Source: Candidatus Zipacnadia bacterium
GTDB taxonomy: Bacteria > Armatimonadota > Zipacnadia > Zipacnadales > UBA5352
Length of the DNA: 64,000 nt
Direction of reading: 5' to 3'
Assembly: GCA_029820945.1 (NCBI GenBank)
Contig: JALGUJ010000005.1
Coordinates: 20,588 to 84,587 of the forward strand
A program made the translations under genes and the position numbers. Shown here in pieces: positions 18,683 to 28,000 of the stretch (its first letter is position 1; each line of letters begins with the position of its first letter). Under the pieces are notes generated by a model. It worked only from the letters and a program-made list of their open reading frames with translations, was not told where the DNA came from and did no database searches.

Positions 18683-18700
18683 CTCGGTCACCTCGCAGGG

Positions 18701-20170
18701 CTACCCGGTGCGCCCCGGCACCGCCGGGCGATAGCTCCACGCCTGCCAGCGCAGCAGGTCCCACAGCGGCTCGTGGTCCCAGCCAGCGGGCATGTTCGTC
18801 GAGCCGAAGCGCCGATCCTGTATGATCGGCGTCTCGATCACGCCGGGGAGCGTCGGCACGGCGTCGATGGTGACCTGCTCGGGCAGCGCACCGGTGTCCT
18901 CGTACCCCAGCACCAGTCCCGCGGCCAGGTGCAGGAGCTGGGCGGGGCCGACATCGACGCGGCTGGCGCGCAGCCTGCCGGGCAGGCGCCTGTCGTCCAT
19001 CATGATCGCGTAAGCGGCGAGGCAGCCGGCGAAGATGCTGCGCCGGTCGGCGGTAATGCTCTCGGCGCACTGCATCGGCTCCTCCGTGGGGCCGAGCACG
19101 CGCTGGACCGGGATCTGCTCGGGCCAGGCGTTGTGCCGGTGGCAGTACTGGACCGCGAAGATCAGCATCCCGCACACGTCCGCGGGTGAGAAGCTCGTGC
19201 CGTAGTCCACGATCGCGTCGAGGTCATCGGTCATGCGCCGCGCCAGCGACACGAGCTGCTCCCAGCTCACCCAGCGCTGGCCGGGCTCCTCATCGCGCTC
19301 GCATAGCTCGGCGTAGGTGGTCAGGTTCGCATCATCGCGGGTCTTGATCCAGCGCAGGAGCAGGCGCAGATGCTCGTAGGCGGCCGCGGTGTCCTGCGGC
19401 GTGCGCGGCCTGGCGGGCGCATCGATGCGCGGGCGCGGGTACCGCCCGGCCGTGCCGTAGCGGAACAGGGTCGCGTAGCTCCACAGCCCGCCCCACTCGC
19501 GCGTCACCCAGCAGACCGGGTGTCCGACGAAGCTGATGAAGTCCTCCGTCTCGGCGCGGCGCTCGAAGCTCTCCTGGGTCTGGCGGAGGTCCTCCTCCGG
19601 GTTGGCGGGCGGCTTGACAGCCTCGGGGTCGAGCGGATCGCGCTCCATGTTCCAGTCGCCCTGGCTGGAGACGGTGCAGTTCGAGCGCGGCCAGCTCAGC
19701 CAGTTCATGATCCAGCCGCGTGGCCCGCCCGCCCAGCAGCGCACGCCCGCCAGCTTCATGGCGTACTGCATGGGCAGCGACTGCTGCGCCTGATGGCAGC
19801 ACCAGGCGACGGGGAACTGGCCGCAGATCTCGGCGACGTCGTGCAGCCCGCGGGCCTCGATGTGCAGTGCCATCTCGACCGCCTCGTCGAAGGGCAGGCG
19901 CACGCCGTAGCGCGTGGCGGGCTCGGGGAAGTCGCCCCAGTAGTTCCCGTGGTAACAGATCTCGATGAGGCCGCGCTCCGACCTCCCGGCGATGGCGTCG
20001 AGTGCGTCCTTGCGACCACGCTGGCGCATGCAACGCGCCTTCTCGGCCGCCACGAACATGCACGCCGGGACGCCCTCCTCCGAGTGGATGCGACAGATCT
20101 CAAGCAGCGCGTCGTCGGAGGCCGGGGTGTAAACGTCCTCGACATCGTACGCGAAGACCACGTCGATCAT
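18701..20170 (-). CDS. NodB-fold polysaccharide deacetylase-like protein, metal site incomplete
   Basis: This 489-residue protein starts at ATG 20170 with GGAGG 8 nt upstream. It is a paralogue of the 31002-32432 product: both open with a strand like VFAYDVEDVY-P, then LL-ICRIHSEEGVPACMFV and EKAR. In that paralogue the second metal motif is HSDHH; here it is HGNYW, so the second His is Trp78. The first motif (D9, E11, D12) is kept. Deacetylation is therefore doubtful for this copy. There is no signal peptide. It sits third in the pectin operon, 23 nt after the PL4 gene and 18 nt before the nitrilase, so a role in processing acetylated pectin oligomers inside the cell is conceivable but unproven. 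Confidence 0.7.
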   Translation of the reverse strand: MIDVVFAYDVEDVYTPASDDALLEICRIHSEEGVPACMFVAAEKARCMRQRGRKDALDAIAGRSERGLIEICYHGNYWGDFPEPATRYGVRLPFDEAVEMALHIEARGLHDVAEICGQFPVAWCCHQAQQSLPMQYAMKLAGVRCWAGGPRGWIMNWLSWPRSNCTVSSQGDWNMERDPLDPEAVKPPANPEEDLRQTQESFERRAETEDFISFVGHPVCWVTREWGGLWSYATLFRYGTAGRYPRPRIDAPARPRTPQDTAAAYEHLRLLLRWIKTRDDANLTTYAELCERDEEPGQRWVSWEQLVSLARRMTDDLDAIVDYGTSFSPADVCGMLIFAVQYCHRHNAWPEQIPVQRVLGPTEEPMQCAESITADRRSIFAGCLAAYAIMMDDRRLPGRLRASRVDVGPAQLLHLAAGLVLGYEDTGALPEQVTIDAVPTLPGVIETPIIQDRRFGSTNMPAGWDHEPLWDLLRWQAWSYRPAVPGRTG

Positions 20171-20193
20171 GCTCGGTCCCTCCCGTTGCGCGC

Positions 20194-22041
20194 TCAGTCT
20201 CCGTGACGCAACGCCACGAAGTCGTACATCACCCATGACCCGCGGTGGGGCAGGTTCAACTCGATGCGGTTGGTGCCCTCCCGCAGCATCGCGGCGCGGA
20301 TCGCGACATGGTGCACCTGGTAGTGGCCGGACGCCCCGCAGCGATAGGCCGCGGAGTCGCCCGGCGCCAGGGCCAGCTCCTCGAGCTCGGTTTCGTTGAC
20401 CCTGATGGCGACCCCGGCCGGTGGGTGGTAGCTCGAATCGGCTATCCCCAGGGTCAGGATCGCATCGATTGGCTGGCCGAGATCGAACTCAACGGTCCAG
20501 GGGTGCTGCACGCGCGCGCCGTCGTCGAGCACCGTCGGACCCGGCTGCGCGATGTTCCAGTGCTCGCGCTCCTCGCTCTCGCCCACCACGAAGGTGAGAT
20601 CATGCGGGAAGTCCTCCGGGTAGAAGCGCAGGATGTTCCAGCGGCGGAAGTCGTCGCCACGGCGGAACTCAGCCGCGCTGCGGTCGGGCGTGCCTATCTG
20701 CCAGATGGCGTCCCGGCCCCAGGTGGGCAGGACGATGGTGGCGGCGACGAGCTCTTCGCCCGCCACGACCGCGATGTCGTCGCACCGCGCCTCGCCCGGA
20801 ACGCCCGCACGCCAGGCCCGGAGGGAGTAGCCGCCGGGTCGCACCTTCTCGATGCGGAAGGCGCCGTCGGCGTCGGTTCGTGCCCAGAAGCGATAGCCGT
20901 CGCTCTGGCCCTGCCAGTTGCCATCCACGCCCCCGAGTATCACCCAGGCGCCCTGCGCCGGCCGCCCCTCGGCGTCTGTGACGCGGCCCCTGACCGCGCC
21001 ACGCTCCAGCGGGTAGAGCGCTTCGCCAACTGCATGCGCGCACCACCGGTAGGGCCATCGCCGCCGCTCCATCTCCGCCCGCGCCACGGCGTCCGCCCAC
21101 AGCTCCTCGCGGGAGCCGCCGGCGTTCACGTAGTAGAGCCACGGGCCGATGACCCTGGCCCACGCTCCGTCAACGTGCAGGCCCGTGCTCGGCCCCATGT
21201 AGTGGCCGTTGAGGGGCTCATTAAGCAGCAACGCCCCGTTCTGCACCGTCAGGTTCTGCTTGGTGGGCCCGCCGGTGCAGTACTCGTGGCTGGGCTCGAT
21301 CGCCCACAGGCCGGTGCCGGCGTTCTCGGACACGAGCCCCCATGCCGGGCCCTCGCTCAATGCGCGGGAGTACTGGTACTTCGTCACGATGCGCCCATTG
21401 GGGAGCCGGAAGGTGGCGTCGGCGATGGTCTCGGCCTGCCGGAACTGCTCCCACGGCGCCAGATCGCCCGCACGGTGGTCGCTGAGGCGGTAGGCGTCGA
21501 AGAGCTCCTGGTTGCAGCGCATCACGTGTCGGGCCTGATGGAGCTCGAGGGCGGGCAGCTCCGTGGGATGGCGCAGCACGCCGACGAGATAGAAGCCCGG
21601 CAGGCCGGCCTCGAACACGTAGTGGACCTCCTGCAGCAGCGGCACGTGGAAGGCATTGCCCGGGTCGCGCCGGCTCTCATCGGTGCGCACGCACAGGTGA
21701 AGGCGGCCCTCGCTTCGGTGCACGACCTCGGCGACAACCGGAACGTGATGCCCGAAACGCGTGTACTGGCCATGGCGGGCGTCGCCGCCATCAGGCTGGT
21801 AGACGAGGTCCCAGTACCCTCCACCCTCAGCCATCAGCTCCGGTCCGCCGGGCAGCCGCAGCGAGCGCACGTAGTTGCGGTCGTCGATGACGGCCTCGAT
21901 CGCACCGGTGGTGATTCGCCAGCACTCGTCGCCACGGACGGCTGTCACCTTGGCACGCGCCGAACCCGGCAGCACCAGCACTGCAGAGGCGAGCGCCAGG
22001 ACACGGGCCAACTCACTGACCCGGCACCGGACACAGCCCAT
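20194..22041 (-). CDS. rhamnogalacturonan lyase, polysaccharide lyase family 4
   Basis: This 615-residue exported protein has the three-part PL4 layout: an N-terminal super-sandwich catalytic domain (VTAVRGDECWRITTGAI through about residue 330), a fibronectin III-like domain (RGRVTDAEGRPAQGAWVILGG, with YRFWARTDADGAFRIEKVRPG), and a C-terminal jelly-roll carbohydrate-binding domain (GTNRIELNLPHRGSWVMYDFV). PL4 enzymes cut the rhamnose-galacturonate backbone of rhamnogalacturonan I by beta-elimination. I chose ATG 22041, 7 nt after GAGGAG inside the end of the pectate lyase gene, giving a 29-nt overlap and a signal peptide ending at ARA. A TTG at 22011 is the alternative. The overlap implies coupled translation of the two lyases. 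Confidence 0.85.
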   Translation of the reverse strand: MGCVRCRVSELARVLALASAVLVLPGSARAKVTAVRGDECWRITTGAIEAVIDDRNYVRSLRLPGGPELMAEGGGYWDLVYQPDGGDARHGQYTRFGHHVPVVAEVVHRSEGRLHLCVRTDESRRDPGNAFHVPLLQEVHYVFEAGLPGFYLVGVLRHPTELPALELHQARHVMRCNQELFDAYRLSDHRAGDLAPWEQFRQAETIADATFRLPNGRIVTKYQYSRALSEGPAWGLVSENAGTGLWAIEPSHEYCTGGPTKQNLTVQNGALLLNEPLNGHYMGPSTGLHVDGAWARVIGPWLYYVNAGGSREELWADAVARAEMERRRWPYRWCAHAVGEALYPLERGAVRGRVTDAEGRPAQGAWVILGGVDGNWQGQSDGYRFWARTDADGAFRIEKVRPGGYSLRAWRAGVPGEARCDDIAVVAGEELVAATIVLPTWGRDAIWQIGTPDRSAAEFRRGDDFRRWNILRFYPEDFPHDLTFVVGESEEREHWNIAQPGPTVLDDGARVQHPWTVEFDLGQPIDAILTLGIADSSYHPPAGVAIRVNETELEELALAPGDSAAYRCGASGHYQVHHVAIRAAMLREGTNRIELNLPHRGSWVMYDFVALRHGD

Positions 22042-23365
22042 TGATGTACTCCTCGACGTTCGTGTAGCCGTCACCGTCGCGATCCTGGGTGGCATCGGCG
22101 GAATCGCCCGGATCGAGACCGCGCTCGCGCTCCCAGGCGTCCGGCATGCCGTCATCGTCGGCATCGGCCGGGGCCTCCCCGGCGGCAAGCTCCGGCCAGC
22201 CGCCGACATCTGAGGGGTGATCGATGATCCGGCCGCTGCCGTTGCGCACGTCCGCCACCACGCGGGCATCGGCCGTGTCCCGTTCGGGCAGCGTGGCACC
22301 GGCGTGCTCCAGTACCATCTCGGTCGCGGTCGCATAGTCCCAGGTCGTCACGGGCGGCGCATCGAAGCGCGCGCCGGCCTTCAACTCCTCCGTGTCCTCG
22401 ATGCCTCCGATCCACCGCACCGACCTGAACTGGTCCTGGTCATCCCCGGTGCGGACACAGTCGATGTTGCCGCTGGCGTGGATCCTGGCGCGCACGCCCA
22501 TGGACAGAGAGGGTTGCATCACGGAGTCAGGGCCGGGAATGTAGTGGTTACCGACCAGGTTGATGCGGCCGTTGTGGTTCTCCTTCGGGTACCCAATGCC
22601 TGCGGCGCAGCCCCAGTTGTACACGACGTTGTTGACTACATCGATGATGTACGGGACATGTCCCTCCGTGGGCAGGTACGGATTGCGATCCCAGCAGTGG
22701 GCGATCAGGTTATGATGCAGGGAGACGCTGGCCGGTCCATAGGCGACCATCAGACCCTTGGAGTGGGGGCCCTTGGGATGAGTGCTCTCCTGCAATCCCT
22801 CATGGACCATGCACCACTGGGCCGTGATGTCCCGGCACCGCCCGTGGGCCTCCTCTGGATGTGAGGTGATGGAGAAGCATTCGTCCACACCCCAACTGAT
22901 TGAACAGTGATCCACCACAACTCGTTGGCAGGTGATGATGGCCAGAGCATCGGGCTGAGCCTGCGGACCGCTGTCGCCGGTGCGAATCCGCAGGTGGCGC
23001 AGCACGACGTCGTGTGTATTCCTGAGGACGAAGCCGGCGTTCGAGATGCAGATGCCGCCGCCGGGCGCCGTCTGGCCGGCGACGGTCAGGAATCCCCGCT
23101 CAGCGCTCTCCACGAACAACGGCTCCTTCAGCACTACGGTACCGCTCACCTCGAAGACGACGATGCGGGGATACTCGCGCGTCACGGCCCAGCGGAAGGT
23201 GCCGGGCTCATCGCCGTCCTCCAAAGTGGTGACCTTCAGCACCTGGCCGGCGCGTCCGCCCGGCGTCTGCGCGCCGAAGCCCTCAGCGCCAGGGAACGCA
23301 GGCAGTGCGTGCAACGGTGCGGCGGCTGTTACCAGCACAACAGACAACACGACCCGAATGACCAT
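22013..23365 (-). CDS. secreted pectate lyase, polysaccharide lyase family 1, with calcium-repeat tail
   Basis: This 450-residue protein starts at ATG 23365 after GGAGGT (7 nt). A signal peptide ends near LHA before LPAFPGAEGFG, the usual start of mature PL1 enzymes. The right-handed beta-helix carries VVDHCSISWGVDE, a calcium-site strand, and SLHHNLIAHCWDRNP, which supplies the catalytic Arg. The C-terminal 50 residues (ADADDDGMPDAWERE, DRDGDGYTNVEEYING) are thrombospondin type 3-like Asp repeats ending in an EF-hand-like loop, commonly used as calcium-binding linkers in such genomes. It cleaves polygalacturonate by beta-elimination outside the cell. It is the first gene of a five-gene operon going down to 13608. 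Confidence 0.9.
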   Translation of the reverse strand: MVIRVVLSVVLVTAAAPLHALPAFPGAEGFGAQTPGGRAGQVLKVTTLEDGDEPGTFRWAVTREYPRIVVFEVSGTVVLKEPLFVESAERGFLTVAGQTAPGGGICISNAGFVLRNTHDVVLRHLRIRTGDSGPQAQPDALAIITCQRVVVDHCSISWGVDECFSITSHPEEAHGRCRDITAQWCMVHEGLQESTHPKGPHSKGLMVAYGPASVSLHHNLIAHCWDRNPYLPTEGHVPYIIDVVNNVVYNWGCAAGIGYPKENHNGRINLVGNHYIPGPDSVMQPSLSMGVRARIHASGNIDCVRTGDDQDQFRSVRWIGGIEDTEELKAGARFDAPPVTTWDYATATEMVLEHAGATLPERDTADARVVADVRNGSGRIIDHPSDVGGWPELAAGEAPADADDDGMPDAWERERGLDPGDSADATQDRDGDGYTNVEEYINGLCPVPGQ

Positions 23366-23866
23366 TTCACAGACCTCCGTCGGCTTCACACGCCTGTGCT
23401 CTGTTCCCGGCAGCCGAGGGGATTACCTGTCTGGACGGGCTTCGCATCGAAGTTGCATGGCCGCCAGTTCCACCTCCCTGCGGCAGGGCAGGCGACGACC
23501 GCACAGGATAAGGGCACGCGGGCAGGCCTCCCCCAAAGACCTTCACGGTGCTCGGTGCACCTCTGCCTGCACGCCGGTAGCGGCGGGCCGACGACAATCG
23601 CTCCTGCCCGCCGCAGCGGTACACCGGTGGGTGCGCCGCCGCCAGGTGCTGTCACGCGCAACTGACGGGGGCCCGCTCGACGCTATCCGGCGGTCGCCGG
23701 CCCGATCGGCTGTTGGCGAACTGCGGCGGTCTGGCACGCAACCGTCTGGACCTGCCTCAAGGCCATGGAGGAGAAGTCACCGGGCGCTGCGAAGCATTCT
23801 CCAACCGCAGCAACACGTGCAGGTGAGCGTGCCTGGGCGCCACCAGGGTCGAGGGAGGACCACTCT
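23366..23866. promoter_or_regulatory. 501-nt divergent intergenic region with candidate operator and hairpin
   Basis: This gap separates the divergent pectate-lyase operon and the arylsulfotransferase-like gene, so it must hold both promoters. I see no strong sigma70 box. A 5-5 dyad CTTCGCATCGAAG at 23440-23452 overlaps a weak minus-strand -35-like TTCGAT (GGTAAT as -10). A perfect 9-bp inverted repeat GCGGCGGGC / GCCCGCCGC lies at 23580-23588 and 23606-23614 with a 17-nt loop. No additional gene is evident. Confidence 0.35.
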
Positions 23867-25009
23867 ATGGGATTCGTTGGTGTGCTCTTGAGCGCTTGCG
23901 CAACCGCGAACAATGCGGAGACCGGCGTCCTAACGCACGACCCGGACCGCGCATGGCAGGGCTACACGCTGTGCTGTGAGAGCTGGGAGGACCCATCACA
24001 GTCGCCGGACGGGAAGGGCGAGATCCTGCTGATCGACATGGCGGGGGAGATCGTCCACCGCTGGTACGTCGAGACGGCGCTGCAGTCATTCTGCCGGCTG
24101 CTGCCGGACGGGAACCTGCTCTACCCCACGCGCGACCGGTCGAACATCATGCAGGCGGGGGTGCGCGAGCTCGACCCGGAGAGCAACGTGGTCTGGTACT
24201 ACCACTGCCGCATCGACCACGACTTCCAGGTCTTCGATGACGGGCGCATGCTCCTGCATACCATCCGGGATCACATGTGGCCGCAGCTCGGACCGGAGCT
24301 CAAGCGCTGCCCGTACATGGTCGAGATCAACCGCGACAAGGAGCTGCTGTGGGAGTGGCACGGCGAGCACCACCTGGAGGAGCTGGAGACGCTGCTGCCG
24401 GCGGAGAGCTGGGAGCACGTGCAGTCACGCATCGCAGGCCAGTTCGCGTTCGATTGGGCGCACAACAACACGCTGCAGGTCATCCCGCCCAACGAGAGCT
24501 GGGAGAGGGAGCGCGGCGCGGGAGGCCCCGAACGCTTCCGTCCGGGCAACATCGTCTTCTCCTACCGCAGCCTCGACGTGATCGGTGTCATCGACCGGGA
24601 GAGTTCGGAGATCGTCTGGGCCTGGGGGCCGGGCGTCATCGACGGCCAGCACAAGCCGCACATGCTCCCCAACGGCAGGATACTGATCTTCGACAACGGC
24701 ACGCTGCGCGGCTTCTCCCGCGTCATTGAGGTTGACCCTATCACAGAGGAGATCGAGTGGGAGTACCGCGCGCCGAACCCCGAGGACTTCTTCTCCCCCT
24801 ACATCTCCGGGGCCCAGCGCCTCCCGAACGGGAACACCCTCATCTGCGAGGGCGGCAAGGCGCACCTGTTCGAGGTGACGCCCGAGGGCGAGATCGTCTG
24901 GGACTTCGTGAACCCATACCGCAAGGAGGGGGCGCTGGGAAGCATCTACCGTTGCCTGCGCTACTCCGAGGAGTACTGCGAGGCGCTCTTCGAACGCATC
25001 GCCGACTGA
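23867..25009 (+). CDS. arylsulfotransferase (ASST)-like beta-propeller protein
   Basis: This 380-residue protein starts at ATG 23867, 8 nt after GGAGG; an upstream frame start at 23765 lacks support. The sequence is a run of blade motifs such as GEILLIDMAGEIVHRW, FCRLLPDGNLLYP, ELDPESNVVWYYH, HKPHMLPNGRILIFDNG and AQRLPNGNTLICEGG, the pattern of the ASST family. The first residues (MGFVGVLLSACA) include an L-S-A-C lipobox-like stretch but no basic N-region, so export is uncertain. ASST enzymes move sulfate between phenols, but several bacterial relatives have unknown roles; the active-site His is not assigned here. It is 12 nt upstream of the GH42-like gene and forms an operon with it. Confidence 0.75.
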   Translation: MGFVGVLLSACATANNAETGVLTHDPDRAWQGYTLCCESWEDPSQSPDGKGEILLIDMAGEIVHRWYVETALQSFCRLLPDGNLLYPTRDRSNIMQAGVRELDPESNVVWYYHCRIDHDFQVFDDGRMLLHTIRDHMWPQLGPELKRCPYMVEINRDKELLWEWHGEHHLEELETLLPAESWEHVQSRIAGQFAFDWAHNNTLQVIPPNESWERERGAGGPERFRPGNIVFSYRSLDVIGVIDRESSEIVWAWGPGVIDGQHKPHMLPNGRILIFDNGTLRGFSRVIEVDPITEEIEWEYRAPNPEDFFSPYISGAQRLPNGNTLICEGGKAHLFEVTPEGEIVWDFVNPYRKEGALGSIYRCLRYSEEYCEALFERIAD

Positions 25010-25021
25010 CGGAGGCCAGTC

Positions 25022-28000
25022 ATGCGCACGCTGCCGGCAACCGCGGGGCTGATCGCGCTGTGCGTCATCGCCACACCCGCCGAGGAGCTGATCTGGCGCT
25101 TTGATACCGAAGGCGACCTGGAGGGCTGGACGCCGGCCAACTTCGAGAGCGTCGAGGTCTCGAGCGGGATGCTCCGCGGCGTCACCCAGTACGACTGCAT
25201 GCTCACCTCGCCGGAGCTGAACATCCCCGCCGACCAATACACCGTGGTCGAGTTCCGGGCATCGAGCAGCGTCACGGGCAGCGGCGAGGTCTTCTGGCAT
25301 GGTCCCGGCGAGGGCTTCCGCGACGACGTCAAGCGCCGCCACGTGCTGCACGCCTCGGGCGAGCCGCGGGTCTACCGGTCGCGCGTGGCCGACGTCGAGA
25401 CCTGGGAAGGGACGATCGAGCGCATCCGGCTGGACCTGCTGAACCCCGCCGGCGCGCGCATTGCCCTCGACTACGTGCGCATCACCACCGAGCCGCCGGG
25501 GATCGTGCCGAACTGGAGCTTCGAGGACGACTTCGACGGCGATCGGCTGCCGGACGGCTGGACCATTGACGCCGCCGACGCCGCGTGGTCGGCCGAGGTC
25601 GCCCTGCAGGGCGACCGATCGCTGATGGTAGAGGCGCGGCGGCGCGACCATGAGGTCGCGTCGGTGACGACCACCGTGGAGCTTGACCGCACCGGTACCT
25701 ACCGACTCGACGCGGCGGCGGCGCGCATCGAGGGCCGGCCGCGCAGGCTGTCGGCGCGGCTGCGGTTCTTCGACGCCCTCGGCCGGGAGACGGGCCAGGG
25801 CCCGGCCACCGTCACGAAGTGGGAGCGGACGGAGGAGGGCGCGCGCGTCTTCGGAGCGCTCGAGACGCCGCGACTGGCCGCCTCGGCGGAGCTGTCACTT
25901 CTGGCGGAGAGCGACGGGGCACGCGTCTGGTGGGACGCGGTCGAGTTGCGGCACGAGGCCGATCCGGTCCGCGCCTGCGAGCGGCCGTTGGAGAACTGGA
26001 GCGCGCAGTGGATCTGGGCGACGGCCACGCGCGGGCAGGACGACGCGCCAGCCTGCTTCCGGCGGACCTTTGAGCTGCCCGTCGCGCCCGAGCGGATCGA
26101 GCGGGCCACCGCCCAGATCACCGCGGATGACACCTACCGCATGTGGCTCAACGAGGAGGAGATCGCCGAGAGCGCCGACGTGGACGGCTGGCGCACGCCG
26201 GAGATCGTGGACCTGCTGCCCCACCTGCAGGCGGGCACCAACTGCATCGCCGTAGAGGCGCATGACGTCGCCAGCGCGGAGGGCCTGCTCTTCGAGGCGC
26301 ACATCGTCTGGCCCGGCGGCGTGCTCGCGATCCTGAGCGACGGCTCGTGGAAGGCCACGGACGCCGGGGAGGGGGGCTGGAAGGACCCGAGGTTCGATGA
26401 CGGCGACTGGCCGGTGGCCGAGGTCATCGCCGGCGCCGGAGCGGAGCCGTGGGGACCTCTCCCCTACACGTGGTTCGGTCCCCGCGAGACCGTTGCGCTG
26501 GTGGCCGCCGAGGCGCCAGCGCAGATTGAGGCCGGAGAGAGCCTCACCGTGTCCGCGACGCTCTCGAAGCTGCCCTCGACCGCGGCCGACCACCCGGTCA
26601 GGCTCTCGCTCATGCAGGACGGCGGGGAGGTGCTGTGCTGGGCCTGGCCGGTTAGCGCAGTGACCGAGAAGACGGAGCAAGGGGTGGCTATCGGCCCGCT
26701 GACGGTCAGGACGTCGCGCTTCTTCACGCCTGGAGCCTACCAGATCGCGCTCGGCTTCCCCCGCACGCGTTACGAGGACCAAGAGGGCATCGGCGTCGCA
26801 GAGCTGCGGATCCGGCCCCCCGCGGTGGCCGAGGAGCGTCCTGAGGTGAGCGTAGCGAGGCACAACGGCATCCCCACCCTGATGATCGACGGCGCGCCTC
26901 ACCCCTTCATGCACTACCAGGAGTTGGAGGTCAGTCGCGAGCGCATCGGCAACATGGCCGAGGCGGGCGTTCACCTGTACTTCCTGCGCGCGGACGACAT
27001 CGGCTGGAAGGGCCCCGACAGCTATGACTACTCCGAGTGGGACGCGAAGATCACGCGGCTCCTGACTTACGACCCGGACGCCCTGGTGATTCCCGCCTTC
27101 ACGCTCTCCGGGCGGCATCAGCAGTGGTGGCTCGACCCGCACCCCGACGAGCTTGCGCTCACCCAGTCCGGCAGCGACCTGGTCGGCATCTACCACCACG
27201 CTGGCCGGGCGATCTCGCTCGCCTCCGAGGCCTGGCGCCAGGAGAGCGGGGAGGCGCTGCGGCGCTTCATCACGCACTGCCGCTCCTCGTCGTACTCGAC
27301 GCGCATCATCGGCTTCCTGCCCGCGTCCGGCGTCTCGTGGGAGTGGCAGCACTGGGGATCGGTCGGTGACCACGAGCCGACCGACTACAGCGCCCCGATG
27401 CAGGCGGCCTTCCGGAGGTGGGTGAGCGAGCGCTACGAGACCGAGGAGGCCCTCCGCGCGGCGTGGCAGATGCCCGAGATCACCTTCGAGACGGTCGCGA
27501 TCCCGTCCGTCGCTCAGCGCGACGCGGCCGACCACATGCTCTTCCGCGACCCGAAGACGTCGCGCTACGTCATCGACTTCTACCGCTTCTTCCAGGACGT
27601 TATGGTCGATGGCATCCTGCACTACCTGGCGATTATCAAGGACGCCTCCGACGGCGAGGCGCTGGCGGGAACCTACTACGGATACGTCGTCACCATGCTC
27701 GGCGGCGCCAGGCGCGCGGGCGATTCGGGGCACATGGCGCTCTCGCGCGTCCTCGACTCGGAGCTGTGCGACTTCCTGATCTCGCCGTGGGACTACTCGA
27801 ACCGCGCCGTGGGAGAGCCCACGACCATCATGAGCGCCGTCGGCTCGGTGCTGGCGCACGGTAAGCTCTGGGTCATGGAGACCGACCTGCGCACCCATCT
27901 CGTCGAGGACGAGAGGCAGCGGGGCTACGGCGCGCCCGACCACCTTACGGGCACCGTCAGCCAGCTCCGCCGCGCCTTCGCCAGCACAGCCACCAAGGGC

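Noticed and set aside
16544..19189. Long plus-strand open frame opposite the nitrilase gene
   Set aside because: Antisense shadow of the nitrilase and deacetylase-like genes; no recognisable domain and no upstream ribosome site.
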